Origin: an uncultured Anaerolineae bacterium
GTDB lineage: Bacteria > Chloroflexota > Anaerolineae > Anaerolineales > Villigracilaceae
Assembly (NCBI GenBank): GCA_903846015.1
Contig: CAIMZS010000515.1
Span: 1 to 64,000 of the forward strand
Direction: 5' to 3'
Length of the DNA: 64,000 nt
Within the stretch, counting starts at the first letter, position 1; each line of letters begins with the position of its first letter. Position numbers and translations under genes: made by a program. The notes under the pieces are model-generated. The model saw nothing but the letters and a program-made list of their open reading frames with translations. It did not search any database and was not told the origin of the DNA. Below are positions 10,412-19,435 of the stretch, in pieces.

Positions 10412-11152
10412 TTATTTCCATGTGAACGTAAGCGGGCTGGACTGGGGTAGATTGACAGTCAGTGTTTCGGGAGTGACCACGCCGGTATAACCGGGCTTAT
10501 AGTTTGTACAGGTGCTGTCACTAAACACGTTACTGTCACATGAGATCCCATTGTAGGTGGCTGTCCAGGTACCTGTGCTGCCGGCAGGGATGTAACAATA
10601 AAAATCACCGTTGGTATCCGTATGGGTGATGTTATTGGATGAATCGGTGGAACTGCCCTCGGCGATCAAAAAACCGACACCGGGGATAGGGATGTTATTG
10701 GCATCCAGTACCCGGCCTTTGACGAGCACGACATCTTTGGGTTCGCGCACTGGCACCTGCTTGAGGTCGATGCCGCTGGTCAGCAATTGAGTAAAGACCC
10801 AGCCTTCGGCGCCATCCGCGGTTTGGACATAGGTCCATTCGCCGCCAGGAGCCTTACCCAGCACCGTTAACGGATCGGTTTGTTGTACCATGCGGAGTGC
10901 GTCGAATAAAAACCCCGGGTTAAGGCGCAGTTTTAGATTGTCAACAGATGGTTTGACGGTAAATGATGTGAAGGGAGTGGGGCTGGCGCTGCTGGTGGGT
11001 GTCGTTGGTGGGATGGTGGGGAAGATAAGGGCGGGCTGGGTTGTCCCAGGTGTGACCTGAGTGGTAACCACAGGGGTGATGTTCTCAGCGGATTTTGAAC
11101 AACCAGCTATCGCAAGCATGATCAGGACAAAGAGCAAAGTCTTTTTGAACAT
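10412..11152 (-). CDS. Lipoprotein with SH3-like domain and carboxypeptidase-regulatory-like domain
   Basis: MFKKTLLFVLIMLAIAGCSKS lipobox; LRLNPGF...WTYVQTADGAEGWVFTQLL SH3-like; GRVLDANNIPIPGVGFLI. Confidence 0.7.
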   Translation of the reverse strand: MFKKTLLFVLIMLAIAGCSKSAENITPVVTTQVTPGTTQPALIFPTIPPTTPTSSASPTPFTSFTVKPSVDNLKLRLNPGFLFDALRMVQQTDPLTVLGKAPGGEWTYVQTADGAEGWVFTQLLTSGIDLKQVPVREPKDVVLVKGRVLDANNIPIPGVGFLIAEGSSTDSSNNITHTDTNGDFYCYIPAGSTGTWTATYNGISCDSNVFSDSTCTNYKPGYTGVVTPETLTVNLPQSSPLTFTWK

Positions 11153-11237
11153 GTTTCCTCCTCTTGCATAGAAAGAACGGGACACTCCTATATTTTACAT
11201 CCAATCGAACCTGGTGATCCATTATTCCCTTGTGCTA

Positions 11238-11340
11238 TGTCTGAACAGGGACATGTCTGAACCGCAGATTTACGCAGATTACATATGATTACGCAGATTA
11301 GAGCAAGAGCGAGAACAGGCACTATCGCTGATTAGAGATT
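11238..11340 (+). repeat. Dispersed intergenic repeat, copy 1
   Basis: TGTCTGAACCGCAGATTTACGCAGATTAC...CGCAGATTAGAGCAAGAGCGAGAACAGGCACTATCGCTGATTAGAG. Confidence 0.75.
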
Positions 11341-11449
11341 AAAAGTACGATCTTATGAATTAATGGGCCATCCTTGCAGTTTTGAAGGGAATTTTTAATG
11401 TAAGGTCATTTGAAACGTGCTATTCTTATGTCAGATAAAACTTCTGTTC

Positions 11450-11633
11450 AAATCAGGAGGTGCAAATAGAAAAAGCAGACGGTACGCACAACCGGAGAAT
11501 GGCCGGATGAATTTCCTCTGGTGAATGGCCCCAGGCCTGCCCCAGACTTCCATCATGACGCAGCATGTTTTCTCCCACTATTTTTCGGTAACATTTTTAG
11601 CCTGGCGGCTGGGTGACACCCAGCCGCCTTTTT
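11450..11633 (+). ncRNA. Candidate small RNA / structured leader, copy B
   Basis: GGAGGTGCAA (11456) and CGGATGAATTTCCTCTGG (TGAATTT at 11508), same spacing as copy A, ends in the matching terminator. Confidence 0.4.
11604..11633 (+). terminator. Intrinsic terminator
   Basis: 11-bp stem GGCGGCTGGGT/ACCCAGCCGCC, loop GAC, followed by TTTTT. Confidence 0.85.
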
Positions 11634-11634
11634 G

Positions 11635-12483
11635 TTATTTTTTTTGAGCGGAAATTACCAGAAAATCGTTGACATCGTCTTCAGACTCGCCGGTTAATGA
11701 TGGGAAAAAGGTGATTTTTTCGAATCCTGTTTCAGACAACAGCGCTTCAATTTGCTCCTGTTCATAAGCCTGGGTGCTGGCTGCATGGCGGGTTACCTGT
11801 CCTGTGTCCGCATCAACGATGAAAAATCGTTCGGTTGCGGTGGTGTTTTCATCATCCCAAAAAGTTTCCATCAGACAGATATGCGGCTTGTCTGAAAAGA
11901 GACCGCTTTCGGCAGAATACCACATGGCAGGCTGGTTGCCAATTTGGTCAACGGCATCCAGGCTGGAGGCTTCCAGCAACAGCAATCCGCCTGGCTTGAG
12001 CGCCGCGCAGGCTTTTGTCAGGATAAGGCGCGCATCGACGGGGCGGAAAAGGTTAAATGCGCCAAAAATAAACATGATCAGGTCATACCCATCATGCTGC
12101 TCGGATGCGTAATCGGCGCTGCGGATATCGGCAAACAGGTAGGTGCAGTTCTCCGGGGCGTTTTGAATGGCATATTCGATAGGCGCAGGCGCAAAGTCGA
12201 TCCCTGTGCAGATGTGGCCTGCTTTAGCGAGCCGGGCAGTGTAGAGGCCGGGTCCGCAGCCCAGATCAAGGATACGGGCGGGCTTGCCAGCCAGCAGTTG
12301 GCGATGGATCCAATCTACCTGTTTTTTAATCAGGCCGGCTGGCCGGCTGGCCGCGTCGTTATCCTGGGCAAGGTGTTCTTTGAGGATGCGCTGGCTGAAG
12401 GCCGGCTCATCCCACGGGATTCTTTCGCCCTCAGCCCACGGCTGCAGGTCGATGTTACGGTTGACGATTTCGCGCAGGTTCAC
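11635..12483 (-). CDS. Class I SAM-dependent methyltransferase
   Basis: RILDLGCGPGLYTARLAKAGHICTGIDFAP motif I. Confidence 0.88.
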   Translation of the reverse strand: MNLREIVNRNIDLQPWAEGERIPWDEPAFSQRILKEHLAQDNDAASRPAGLIKKQVDWIHRQLLAGKPARILDLGCGPGLYTARLAKAGHICTGIDFAPAPIEYAIQNAPENCTYLFADIRSADYASEQHDGYDLIMFIFGAFNLFRPVDARLILTKACAALKPGGLLLLEASSLDAVDQIGNQPAMWYSAESGLFSDKPHICLMETFWDDENTTATERFFIVDADTGQVTRHAASTQAYEQEQIEALLSETGFEKITFFPSLTGESEDDVNDFLVISAQKK

Positions 12484-12485
12484 GA

Positions 12486-13673
12486 TTAATGGTTTCCGAC
12501 TGTGCTTTTTATACGGTTGAGACCATCCATCAGCAGTTCGCGCGGGCAGCCAAAATTCAGGCGTATGAAATTTTCGCCGCCCGTCCCAAAGGCTGCGCCA
12601 TCGTTCAAGGCTACATGACCTTTTTCCAACAAAAACTTGGATGGGTTGCCGGTGATTGCGCCATTCTTGACCAGTTCGTTGAAATCCAGCCAGGCCAGGT
12701 AGGTTGCATCTGGGACAGTGACCTTGACGCCAGGTAGATTCTTTTCGACAAAATCGACCACAAAATTGCGGTTAGCTGTCAAATATTCGAGCAATTCGGC
12801 AAGCCAGCCATCGCACTCACCTGAGAAGGCTTTCTGAGCGGCAACTTGCGCCATGCCGGAAACATGCAGAGTCATGCGCGCAACGGCAGTTTTATAGTTT
12901 TCTCGTAGTTCGGCATTGGGGATGATGGCAAAGCCGCAGAATAGACCGGCGATGTTGAAGGTTTTCGAGGGCGCAATCAGGGTGATGCTGCGCTGCTCGA
13001 TTTCAGGCGAGAGCGTGGCGATGGGAGTGTGGTTGCTGCCATCGAGCAGCAGTTCGCTGTGGATCTCATCTGATACTACGACCGCTTGGTTTTTCAGGCA
13101 CAGCTCGGCCATTTTGGTCAGGTCCTGGCGGCTGTACACTTGCCCAGTGGGGTTGTGCGGATTGCAAAGCAGGAACATGCGCGTTTTGCTGCCCCCTGAA
13201 TGAAAGGCTTTTTCAAACCCTTCCCACTCTATTTCGTAATGCATGCGGTTTCCAGCAGTCACCCTGGTTAATTGCGCTTCCTGGCGGATGACGCCAAGAT
13301 GTTTTTGGATGTCGTTGAACGGCATATATACCGGTGGTTGGATCAGGTAGCCATCCCCGGGTTGGCAAATGGATGAAGCTGCAGCGTAGAAGCCGCTAAC
13401 CAACCCAGTAACCGGGATAATGCTGTCTTCGTCAACATCCCAGTTATACAGCTTCTTCATGCGCGCGGCTACTGTTTGGTTTAAAGGTTGGCCGAGCAGG
13501 TCATAGCCAAATACGCCATGCTCGACTGCGCTGCGCAAAGCCGCCTGAACCGGTTCTGGCGTTTTGAAATCCATATCAGCCACCCACATTGGCAGGGTAT
13601 CGGCATCGAATAATTTCCACTTGATAGAATTGGAGTTGCGGCGGTCAATAACGCTGTCAAAATCGAAGGGCAT
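12486..13673 (-). CDS. MalY/PatB-type PLP aminotransferase (cystathionine beta-lyase-like)
   Basis: LPMWVADMDFKTPEPV, LCNPHNPTGQVYS, VVVSDEIHSELLLDG, SKTFNIAGL. Confidence 0.9.
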   Translation of the reverse strand: MPFDFDSVIDRRNSNSIKWKLFDADTLPMWVADMDFKTPEPVQAALRSAVEHGVFGYDLLGQPLNQTVAARMKKLYNWDVDEDSIIPVTGLVSGFYAAASSICQPGDGYLIQPPVYMPFNDIQKHLGVIRQEAQLTRVTAGNRMHYEIEWEGFEKAFHSGGSKTRMFLLCNPHNPTGQVYSRQDLTKMAELCLKNQAVVVSDEIHSELLLDGSNHTPIATLSPEIEQRSITLIAPSKTFNIAGLFCGFAIIPNAELRENYKTAVARMTLHVSGMAQVAAQKAFSGECDGWLAELLEYLTANRNFVVDFVEKNLPGVKVTVPDATYLAWLDFNELVKNGAITGNPSKFLLEKGHVALNDGAAFGTGGENFIRLNFGCPRELLMDGLNRIKSTVGNH

Positions 13674-13703
13674 TGGGTTTCCTCATTTGGTTTTAGATTT
13701 TAG

Positions 13704-13860
13704 ATTGCGATAGTCCCGATTCCTGCACAGGACTAAATTTAGTCTGAAGGGCAATGGCGATTAAACCACGAAAGACACGATATGTCTGAACCGGCCCTGC
13801 TAGTACGGGCACTATCGCAGATTAGAGCAAGAGCAAGGTCAAGCGCGAGAGGTTCTAATC
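13704..13860. repeat. Dispersed intergenic repeat, copy 2 (composite: inverted module at 13704, main module at 13783)
   Basis: TTGCGATAGTCCCGATTCCTGCACAGGACTA then TGTCTGAACCGGCCCTGCTAGTACGGGCACTATCGCAGATTAGAGCAAG. Confidence 0.8.
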
Positions 13861-13910
13861 CTGCAAGAACCAGCGCCGAGCTCGAACAGGCAACAACATT
13901 GGGCGGCAGG

Positions 13911-14789
13911 TCAGGGTGTAGGCTGGAGCGCTGAACGGAAAAAATCTACCAGGTGTTGTTCGTATTGATCCGGCTGCGCGGCAGGACCGCTGCAATGACT
14001 GGCTTCAGGGATATTCCAGTGTGACTTTGGCTCGAGCGCCGCGTCAAAATAGCGCTTGACGCGAACAAATTCATCTCCGGTGCCGCTTGAGATCAACAGA
14101 AGCGGACGCGAACCGGCTGCACCATCTTGCACCATTCCGAAACTCCTGGCAGCGTCAAGCGTGCTGATCGGCGAATAGGCCTGAGTGCGAATCTGTACGA
14201 AGAGATAGTATAACGCCATTGTTGGCAGGCTGACCGGGTCTTGCAGACTGAAAATGGGCATGTTTTCACTCCAATTCAGTGGGCTGGGCGCATCTGCTGC
14301 CACAGCCAGGATGGAAGGTTCGCTCACGGCCCCTGCCAGTGAAATGGCGCCGCCCATCGAGCACCCATAAGCGCCGATTTTCAGGATGTATTTGTTTGTC
14401 CCCAGCCATCTGGAGGCAGCGCCAAGATCAGCGATGTCGAGCGCACCGAGCGAACGCAGTGTGCCTGTGCTTTCGCCGCTGGCGCGCTGGTCGTACATTA
14501 ATAACCCGAAGCCGTGCTTGTAAAGCATCTCCGCCACGGGTAGAGTTTGGCGACGGTCGTTGTAGTAGCTGTGAACCAGGATGATAACGGCGCCATTACG
14601 AGGCGGAATATACCAACCAGAGAGCGTCTGCCCATCTGCGCTGGGGAACTGGATCGGCGAAAAACTTGCGCCAAAGCGCGCAGGTGTTTCGCAACACATT
14701 TTCCCTGTTGCCAGACGCGTGTAATTAAGCGGTGCTGTTACCGATAAGGCCAGGGTCAGGGCTGTCAGGAAAATGACGCTGAACACCAC
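13911..14789 (-). CDS. Alpha/beta hydrolase with N-terminal membrane segment
   Basis: GAVIILVHSYYNDRRQTL, GAYGCSMGGAISLAGA (GxSxG-like elbow), C-terminal HCSGP. Confidence 0.82.
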   Translation of the reverse strand: MVFSVIFLTALTLALSVTAPLNYTRLATGKMCCETPARFGASFSPIQFPSADGQTLSGWYIPPRNGAVIILVHSYYNDRRQTLPVAEMLYKHGFGLLMYDQRASGESTGTLRSLGALDIADLGAASRWLGTNKYILKIGAYGCSMGGAISLAGAVSEPSILAVAADAPSPLNWSENMPIFSLQDPVSLPTMALYYLFVQIRTQAYSPISTLDAARSFGMVQDGAAGSRPLLLISSGTGDEFVRVKRYFDAALEPKSHWNIPEASHCSGPAAQPDQYEQHLVDFFRSALQPTP

Positions 14790-14877
14790 CGAAGTGCTGG
14801 TGATGGCGATAATTTTAAGATAGCGAAAAACAAGGCTCAGTTGGTTTGATCCTATTGGGGCGAGAAAATATAAAAAA

Positions 14878-14902
14878 GGCGCCCGCCGGTAATGCAGGCG
14901 CC
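14878..14902 (-). terminator. Intrinsic terminator downstream of crtB (minus strand)
   Basis: GGCGCC...GGCGCC hairpin followed on the minus strand by TTTTTT. Confidence 0.6.
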
Positions 14903-14963
14903 CGGATATGAATTTTACCCTTTTCTGTGCAATCCTGGGTCTAAACTCCCAGGTGACGTTCCC

Positions 14964-15935
14964 TTACCCCACTTTATTCATCAACAAGGCCGGAATACGG
15001 CTTAGTTTGCCCCATGTACCCAGGCTGGCTCGCCTGGAGAAAACATCATAATCATTGTCTTCAATGACATCCAAAATCCCCTTATAGAAATTGGATGCCG
15101 CCCCAATCGCCAATTGGCCATCACGCTCGAGCAGTTTGATGCCCATGGCCGATTCAGCATACAATTGTCGGGTGCGCGCCAGTTGGAATTTCATGAATTC
15201 GCGCCATTTGGTATTGATTTTGCCCTCAACCAGGTCAGTTTCGCTGATGCCGTAAGCCTGAATTTCTTCCTGGGGCAGGTAAATGCGGCCATTGCGGGAA
15301 TCTTCGCCAACATCGCGCAGGATGTTGGTCATTTGTAACGCGACTCCGAGCTTAATAGCGTACTGCACCGCTTCACTGGTTTTGAAGCCAACAATGTACA
15401 TGCTCATCAATCCAACCGTTGAAGCAACGCTATAACAATAGGTGGTCAGATCATCAAAGGTCTGGTACCGGTTTTGAACCAGGTCACGGGATACGCCATC
15501 GATGAGCTGAAGCGCATAATTAGTTGGAATGTGATAGCGAATGCGTGTATCTACCCAGGCCTTGCCGATCAGGTCATCAGCTCGAGGGGAATGGCCTTCG
15601 TGATTAAGACCTCGCCAATAATCCAATTCCACGTTTCGACCGACGATGGTGCCTTCATCGACAATATCGTCGACTGTTCGGCAAAAAGCGTACAGCGCGC
15701 GTACTGCGGTGCGCTTTTCTTCTGGCAGCAAAGCACTGGCCATAAAGAAGGATTTGCTATGATGCGAAGCCACCTTGCTACAAAGCTGATAGGCTTTTCC
15801 AAGCGTGGCATCTCCTGCCCAATATGAAAATACCGTGCGTGAGGATGATTGAATTCCTAAAGTGTCACTCGGATTATTTCCAGCCATATTGATCAGTCTA
15901 TGCTCCCATTGGGTTTCCAACATACCTGCCTCCAT
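14964..15935 (-). CDS. crtB: Phytoene synthase
   Basis: SKSFFMASALLPEEKRTAVRALYAFCRTVDDIVDEG; ALQMTNILRDVGEDSRNGRIYLPQEE. Confidence 0.93.
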   Translation of the reverse strand: MEAGMLETQWEHRLINMAGNNPSDTLGIQSSSRTVFSYWAGDATLGKAYQLCSKVASHHSKSFFMASALLPEEKRTAVRALYAFCRTVDDIVDEGTIVGRNVELDYWRGLNHEGHSPRADDLIGKAWVDTRIRYHIPTNYALQLIDGVSRDLVQNRYQTFDDLTTYCYSVASTVGLMSMYIVGFKTSEAVQYAIKLGVALQMTNILRDVGEDSRNGRIYLPQEEIQAYGISETDLVEGKINTKWREFMKFQLARTRQLYAESAMGIKLLERDGQLAIGAASNFYKGILDVIEDNDYDVFSRRASLGTWGKLSRIPALLMNKVG

Positions 15936-15944
15936 TTGAATAAC

Positions 15945-16031
15945 TATATTCTAGCTAATATCCATATTTTGTCAAGATATTAACTAGAATTCCATTGCAA
16001 ATCTTGACAAAATATGGACAAGTGATATACT
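15945..16031. promoter_or_regulatory. Divergent crtB/crtI promoter-operator
   Basis: 18-bp perfect inverted repeat TCCATATTTTGTCAAGAT (15961-15978)/ATCTTGACAAAATATGGA (16001-16018). Plus: TTGACA (16004) N16 TATACT (16026); minus: TTGACA N16 TAGAAT. Confidence 0.8.
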
Positions 16032-16045
16032 TTGCCTCGACAGAT

Positions 16046-16135
16046 TGTCTGAACCGCAGATTTCGACGATTTCGCAGATTAGAGCAAGTGCCAGAATCGT
16101 GACTATCGCAATGACAACCAACTCCCGTGAAGAGA
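16046..16135 (+). repeat. Dispersed intergenic repeat, copy 3 (forms the crtI leader)
   Basis: TGTCTGAACCGCAGATTTCGACGATTTCGCAGATTAGAGCAAGTGCCAGAATCGTGACTATCGC. Confidence 0.75.
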
Positions 16136-16163
16136 CCGGGAACTTTAGATGGAGAAATATCGA

Positions 16164-17720
16164 ATGGTAAAAAAACCTACTGCAATTGTTATCGGAGCCG
16201 GGATTGGTGGGATCGCCACAGCCGGGCGTCTGGCGAAAAACGGATTTTCTGTGACTGTGTTGGAGAAAAACAGCACTCCGGGAGGGCGCTGCAATCAGAT
16301 CGTACAGGATGGTCACCGCTTTGACATTGGTCCGACTCTCTTCTTGATGCCCGAAGTGTGGGAAGAGACTTTCGCTGCCTTGGGCGAAAACATGCATGAT
16401 CACATGCAGCTTGTTCGCATCGATCCAACCTACAAAATCCATTTTGATGATGGGTTGCAGCTTCAACTCACATCCAACCTTGGCGAGATGCAAGCCCAGC
16501 TTGAGAAGGTGGAAAAAACGGCCTTCAGCGGTTTTCTTAACTACATTGCTGAAGGCAACAAGCATTACAAGATTTCGCTTGAGAAATTTGTAGGGCGGAA
16601 CTTCTATAATATTTTCGAATATTTCAGCCTGGCGAACCTGCCGCTGCTTTTCCAGTTGAAGGCATTGATGAAGCATTATGCCAATACCGGGAAGTATTTC
16701 AAAGACGAGCGTCTTAAGGCTGCCTTTACATTCCAGAATATGTACCTTGGGTTAAGCCCCTATGATGCGCCTGCCACTTATTCACTACTGCAGTACACTG
16801 AGCTTGCTGAGGGTGTCTGGTATCCGATGGGTGGGATGTATAAAGCTATTGAAGTGCTAACAGCTATTGCCGAGAAATTAGGTGTGAAGTTTGTCTATAA
16901 CACCCCTGTAAAATCCATCAGCGTAGATGGTAGTAAGATAAAAAGTGTTGTGACAGAAGATGGTCAGGTTTACAATGCTGATTTGTTTGTCGGCAATGCC
17001 GATCTGCCTTATATATATAAGGAGCTGTTGCCAAAAAATACCGAGGCAGCCCGGTTGGACAAAAAACAATACACCTGTTCAACGATTATGTTTTACTGGG
17101 GAGTGGACAGGCAGTATCAGCAGATCGCGCATCATAATGTTTTCCTGGCGCGGGACTATAAAGCATCCTTCGACCAGATCTTCAACGAGCACAAGCTTCC
17201 AGCAGAACCTTCTTTTTACATCCATGCACCTGCGCGTACAGATTCGGCTGCCGCGCCGGATGGGCAGGATACACTTTATGTTTTGGTGCCAGTTGGTCAC
17301 ATGGATGAAAAGAACAAACAGGATTGGGATGAAATGGTCGGACGAGCGCGAGAAACTGTGTTTGCCCGTTTGGAAAAAGACATGGGCATTACTGATCTGC
17401 GCGAACATATCAAGTTTGAAATCATCAAAACACCGATTACCTGGAAAGAGCAGTTTAACCTGGAAAAAGGTGCAGCTTTTGGACTGAGTCATAATTTCTG
17501 GCAGGTTGGGTTTCTGCGTCCGCAAAACCGCCATGCCAGGTTTGAAAATATGTATTTTGCGGGCGCTTCCACGCATCCTGGCACAGGTCTTCCGATTGTT
17601 TTGCTTTCTGCCAAGCTGACCACTGAGCGTATTCTTAAAGAAGTTGAAAGCTGGTATGCCAGTACGGATGGGGCTCCCCTATCCCTGGTAAATCGGAACC
17701 GAACTACAGAGAATATTTAG
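16164..17720 (+). CDS. crtI: Phytoene desaturase
   Basis: AIVIGAGIGGIATAGRLAKNGFSVTVLEKNSTPGGRCNQ; C-terminal YFAGASTHPGTGLPIVLLSAKL. Confidence 0.93.
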   Translation: MVKKPTAIVIGAGIGGIATAGRLAKNGFSVTVLEKNSTPGGRCNQIVQDGHRFDIGPTLFLMPEVWEETFAALGENMHDHMQLVRIDPTYKIHFDDGLQLQLTSNLGEMQAQLEKVEKTAFSGFLNYIAEGNKHYKISLEKFVGRNFYNIFEYFSLANLPLLFQLKALMKHYANTGKYFKDERLKAAFTFQNMYLGLSPYDAPATYSLLQYTELAEGVWYPMGGMYKAIEVLTAIAEKLGVKFVYNTPVKSISVDGSKIKSVVTEDGQVYNADLFVGNADLPYIYKELLPKNTEAARLDKKQYTCSTIMFYWGVDRQYQQIAHHNVFLARDYKASFDQIFNEHKLPAEPSFYIHAPARTDSAAAPDGQDTLYVLVPVGHMDEKNKQDWDEMVGRARETVFARLEKDMGITDLREHIKFEIIKTPITWKEQFNLEKGAAFGLSHNFWQVGFLRPQNRHARFENMYFAGASTHPGTGLPIVLLSAKLTTERILKEVESWYASTDGAPLSLVNRNRTTENI

Positions 17721-17827
17721 GTATTCCGTGATAGTATCTTCCGTGTTTCGTGGGGACCCTGACTCACTGCGGTAACCAGGATCTTCCGCTAATTCGTGAT
17801 TGATTTGGAAATTAGAATTCAAAAAAA

Positions 17828-19285
17828 ATGACATTAAGCCTGAACTCCACTTATAACCTGAAAGCGGTTCTCAATGAGACCGGCATCAAGCCAGATGTTT
17901 TGCGCGCATGGGAGCGTCGTTATGGGGTTCCCATGCCGCAGCGTACCGCTGGTGGTCATCGCCTGTATTCAGAGCACGATATTGAAATAATCAAGTGGCT
18001 TATGGCTCGTCAGAATGAGGGCCTGAATATTTCAGGCGCCGTGGGATTGTGGAAGGAAAACCTTGTCAGGGGATATGACCCTTTGGCAGGCGCAAGCATG
18101 AAATCCAGCGTTCTGTCAGGTGTGCCCGATATTCAATCACGTGACCCGTTGTCGTTTGGAACCAGCATCGATCAAATTCGCTCGAATTGGCTGGAGGCTT
18201 GCATGAATTTTAACGAGATAGCCGCCGAACAGGTTCTCACCCAGGCTTTTTCACTTTACCCGGTGGAAGCGGTGTGCGAGCAGGTGCTTCAGCGTGGAAT
18301 GGTGGATATTGGTAGGCTGTGGTATGAGAACAAGGCAAGTATTCAACAGGAACATTTCGCATCTGCCTTGAGTATGCGCCGCATCGATGCGTTAATCGTA
18401 GCTTCGCCGGCGCCCACACGCGGTAAAACCATCATCATTTGCTGCCCAGCGAATGAATGGCACGCCTTTACCACTCTTTTGATGGCCCTGTTTGTTCGCC
18501 GACGTGGATTTAATGTGGTTTATCTTGGCGCAAATGTTCCGAGTACCCATTTGGCCGAGACAGTCAAATCTGTAAAAGCTGACATGGTTGTGCTGGCTTC
18601 GCAGCAATTGATCACGGCGGCGAGTTTGCAGGAATCAGCGAAGCTTGTTTCGGCGCAGGGTACCATTGTTGCATTTGGCGGGCGTATTTTTGCCCAGCAT
18701 GCCCAATTGGCGGATCGTATCAGCGGAAATTACCTTGGAAGCCATATCGATGAAGCGATCAATAAGATCGAAACCCTGTTGAGCGTTGCGCCTTTGGCAA
18801 AACTGAACGTGCCTCAGGGCTATCCGCTTACACCGGTGGGAGGCTCGGATGTAATTTTTGAGAAAAATACCGGATTGCAGGGTGGGTCGTTGGATATTTC
18901 CGGTGAGTATGAACAAGTGCTGAGAAGCTACACTGCCAAGCGCTCGTTTGTGGAAGCCAATCTTGATGGTGAAATGCTCGATAAGCGCATTGCTGGCGAA
19001 TACTTTAGCACGGCGCATAAGTTTATGGGTGACAATATTATTGCGGCTTTGCACCTGGGAAATATGAGCTTCCTCGACAGCGAAATTGATTGGCTGACTG
19101 TCATGGTGAAGAGCTATCACCTGCCGACCAGTGTTGTGTCCGGTTATCTTGAAATGTACAAACGGGCAGTTCAGACCCAACTCGGCGAACATGCCGGGCT
19201 GATCGTGGATTGGTTTGATAAACAACTCAGGTTGTCTGAACCGGCCCTGCTAGAACGGGCACTATCGCAGATCGACACAGATTAG
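17828..19285 (+). CDS. MerR-family regulator with cobalamin-binding domain (CarH/LitR-like photoregulator)
   Basis: MerR HTH (YNLKAVLNETGIKPDVLRAWERRYGVPMPQRTAGGHRLYSEHD); W-x9-EH (WYENKASIQQEH); ExH in a B12-type Rossmann domain (NEWHAFTTLLMALFVRRRGFNVVYLGANVP). Confidence 0.88.
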   Translation: MTLSLNSTYNLKAVLNETGIKPDVLRAWERRYGVPMPQRTAGGHRLYSEHDIEIIKWLMARQNEGLNISGAVGLWKENLVRGYDPLAGASMKSSVLSGVPDIQSRDPLSFGTSIDQIRSNWLEACMNFNEIAAEQVLTQAFSLYPVEAVCEQVLQRGMVDIGRLWYENKASIQQEHFASALSMRRIDALIVASPAPTRGKTIIICCPANEWHAFTTLLMALFVRRRGFNVVYLGANVPSTHLAETVKSVKADMVVLASQQLITAASLQESAKLVSAQGTIVAFGGRIFAQHAQLADRISGNYLGSHIDEAINKIETLLSVAPLAKLNVPQGYPLTPVGGSDVIFEKNTGLQGGSLDISGEYEQVLRSYTAKRSFVEANLDGEMLDKRIAGEYFSTAHKFMGDNIIAALHLGNMSFLDSEIDWLTVMVKSYHLPTSVVSGYLEMYKRAVQTQLGEHAGLIVDWFDKQLRLSEPALLERALSQIDTD

Positions 19286-19340
19286 GATGATTTCGCGGAT
19301 GAGAGCAAGTGCGAATCGCTGATTGGTGCTGATTGGGATG
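19233..19340 (+). repeat. Dispersed repeat, copy 4, overlapping the 3' end of the CarH-like CDS
   Basis: TGTCTGAACCGGCCCTGCTAGAACGGGCACTATCGCAGAT, then a diverged GAGAGCAAGTGCGAATCGCTGATT tail. Confidence 0.85.
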
Positions 19341-19435
19341 CGGGCTATACAGGCTGGAGATGATCAGATCCCAGACTGGTTGGGTAAAAAAAATCGGTGA
19401 TGAAATAATGGCTGTATTACGATAAAGGATTGAAC

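Noticed and set aside
9936-10421. 161-aa minus-strand ORF between the PLP enzyme and the lipoprotein
   Set aside because: Composition not protein-like, runs antisense through the candidate RNA copy A and its terminator
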